Positions 5,702-5,927 of a stretch of DNA of 5,927 nt are shown in pieces. Where the stretch lies: contig JAAELZ010000416.1 in assembly GCA_024226105.1 (NCBI GenBank), positions 1 to 5,927 on the forward strand, in the 5' to 3' direction. A program made the translations under genes and the position numbers. Below the pieces are notes generated by a model, which was given only the letters and a program-made list of their open reading frames with translations, did not search any database and was not told the origin of the DNA. The number at the start of each line of letters is the position of its first letter. The stretch's first letter is position 1. The stretch comes from Pseudomonadota bacterium. GTDB taxonomy: Bacteria > Pseudomonadota > Gammaproteobacteria > Arenicellales > Poriferihabitantaceae.

Positions 5702-5927
5702 TCAGGCCAACGCCTCCTTGGAGTTCGTGCTCCTGGTTCGGGCCAGCGTCTCCAGGAGATCAGCGGATTTCGATGGAGCGTTGAAAGTAGCAAGCTCCCG
5801 CTGCAGTTCGCGAGCGCGCTCCGAGTAACGGGGGGTACTCAGGATTTCCAACACCGCCTTCCGGATGACATCCGGTGCTGGAGAATTCTGTTTCAGGTCG
5901 ATTCCGGCCCCACACCTCTCGACCCGG
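5702..5927 (-). CDS. GT1-type glycosyltransferase (UGT/macrolide family), C-terminal end only
   Basis: On the - strand from 5926 an open frame of 74 codons ends in TGA at 5704-5702. Its start lies beyond the window, so no start codon is seen. It reads RCGAGIDLKQNSPAPDVIRK, AVLEILSTPRYSERARELQR, then ELATFNAPSKSADLLETLA. This is the usual C-terminal end of GT1 glycosyltransferases (UDP-glucuronosyltransferase, macrolide and YjiC-like enzymes): a GAGI-L segment after the sugar-nucleotide site, an acidic/proline turn, a helix with V-x2-[IL]L-x2-P-x-[YF] and a final helix ending ADLLE. Such enzymes move a sugar from a nucleotide sugar to a lipophilic acceptor. The donor-binding residues are outside the window, so donor and acceptor are unknown. 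It lies 57 bases upstream of the phosphotransferase start in the same direction, suggesting co-transcription. Confidence 0.7.
   Translation of the reverse strand, partial: RVERCGAGIDLKQNSPAPDVIRKAVLEILSTPRYSERARELQRELATFNAPSKSADLLETLARTRSTNSKEALA

Noticed and set aside
5566..5793. - strand open frame with ATG at 5793
   Set aside because: It is out of frame with both the glycosyltransferase end and the phosphotransferase, and its Arg/Trp/Pro-rich product looks like a frame shadow.
5574..5828. + strand open frame opposite the glycosyltransferase end and the phosphotransferase start
   Set aside because: It overlaps two - strand frames with recognisable family patterns, and its own translation is low-complexity and unlike any family.

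Overview
The window looks like chromosomal DNA of a gammaproteobacterium. The AmpD, the TgpA-type transglutaminase and the single-domain universal stress protein are all of gammaproteobacterial type, with moderate GC. I cannot name a genus from the sequence alone.

Left part (1-1572) is ordinary housekeeping sequence. It starts inside a universal stress protein gene on the + strand. A convergent GFA-type zinc protein follows on the - strand. A short 77-base divergent intergenic region with two symmetric elements then leads to ampD (peptidoglycan recycling amidase) on the + strand. ampD converges on a large - strand gene of the TgpA family (membrane protein with a periplasmic transglutaminase domain), with an imperfect hairpin between the two stop codons.

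Middle part (3369-5432) is a complete-looking insertion sequence of about 2.06 kb. It has 13-bp perfect (about 24-bp imperfect) terminal inverted repeats and one 602-residue DDE transposase of IS1634/IS4-superfamily type, on the - strand. The element lies inside two broken genes. On its left it meets tgpA, which has lost its first fifty-odd codons. On its right it meets a small-molecule phosphotransferase (ecdysteroid-kinase-like) cut after about 71 codons. The flanks are unrelated genes and I see no short target-site duplication. The arrangement therefore looks like a rearrangement junction (IS-mediated deletion, or recombination between two copies), or possibly an assembly join at a repeat, and not a simple insertion.

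Right part (5393-5927), on the - strand, holds the end of a GT1-type (UGT/macrolide-type) glycosyltransferase followed 57 bases later by the phosphotransferase start. A sugar-transferring and a phosphate-transferring enzyme in tandem suggests a small-molecule conjugation (detoxification or tailoring) operon, now broken by the IS. The phosphotransferase ribosome binding site lies inside a perfect 20-bp palindrome whose other arm is an anti-Shine-Dalgarno sequence. This is the most unusual non-coding signal in the window. I found no tRNA, rRNA or CRISPR array and no clear new multi-gene system.
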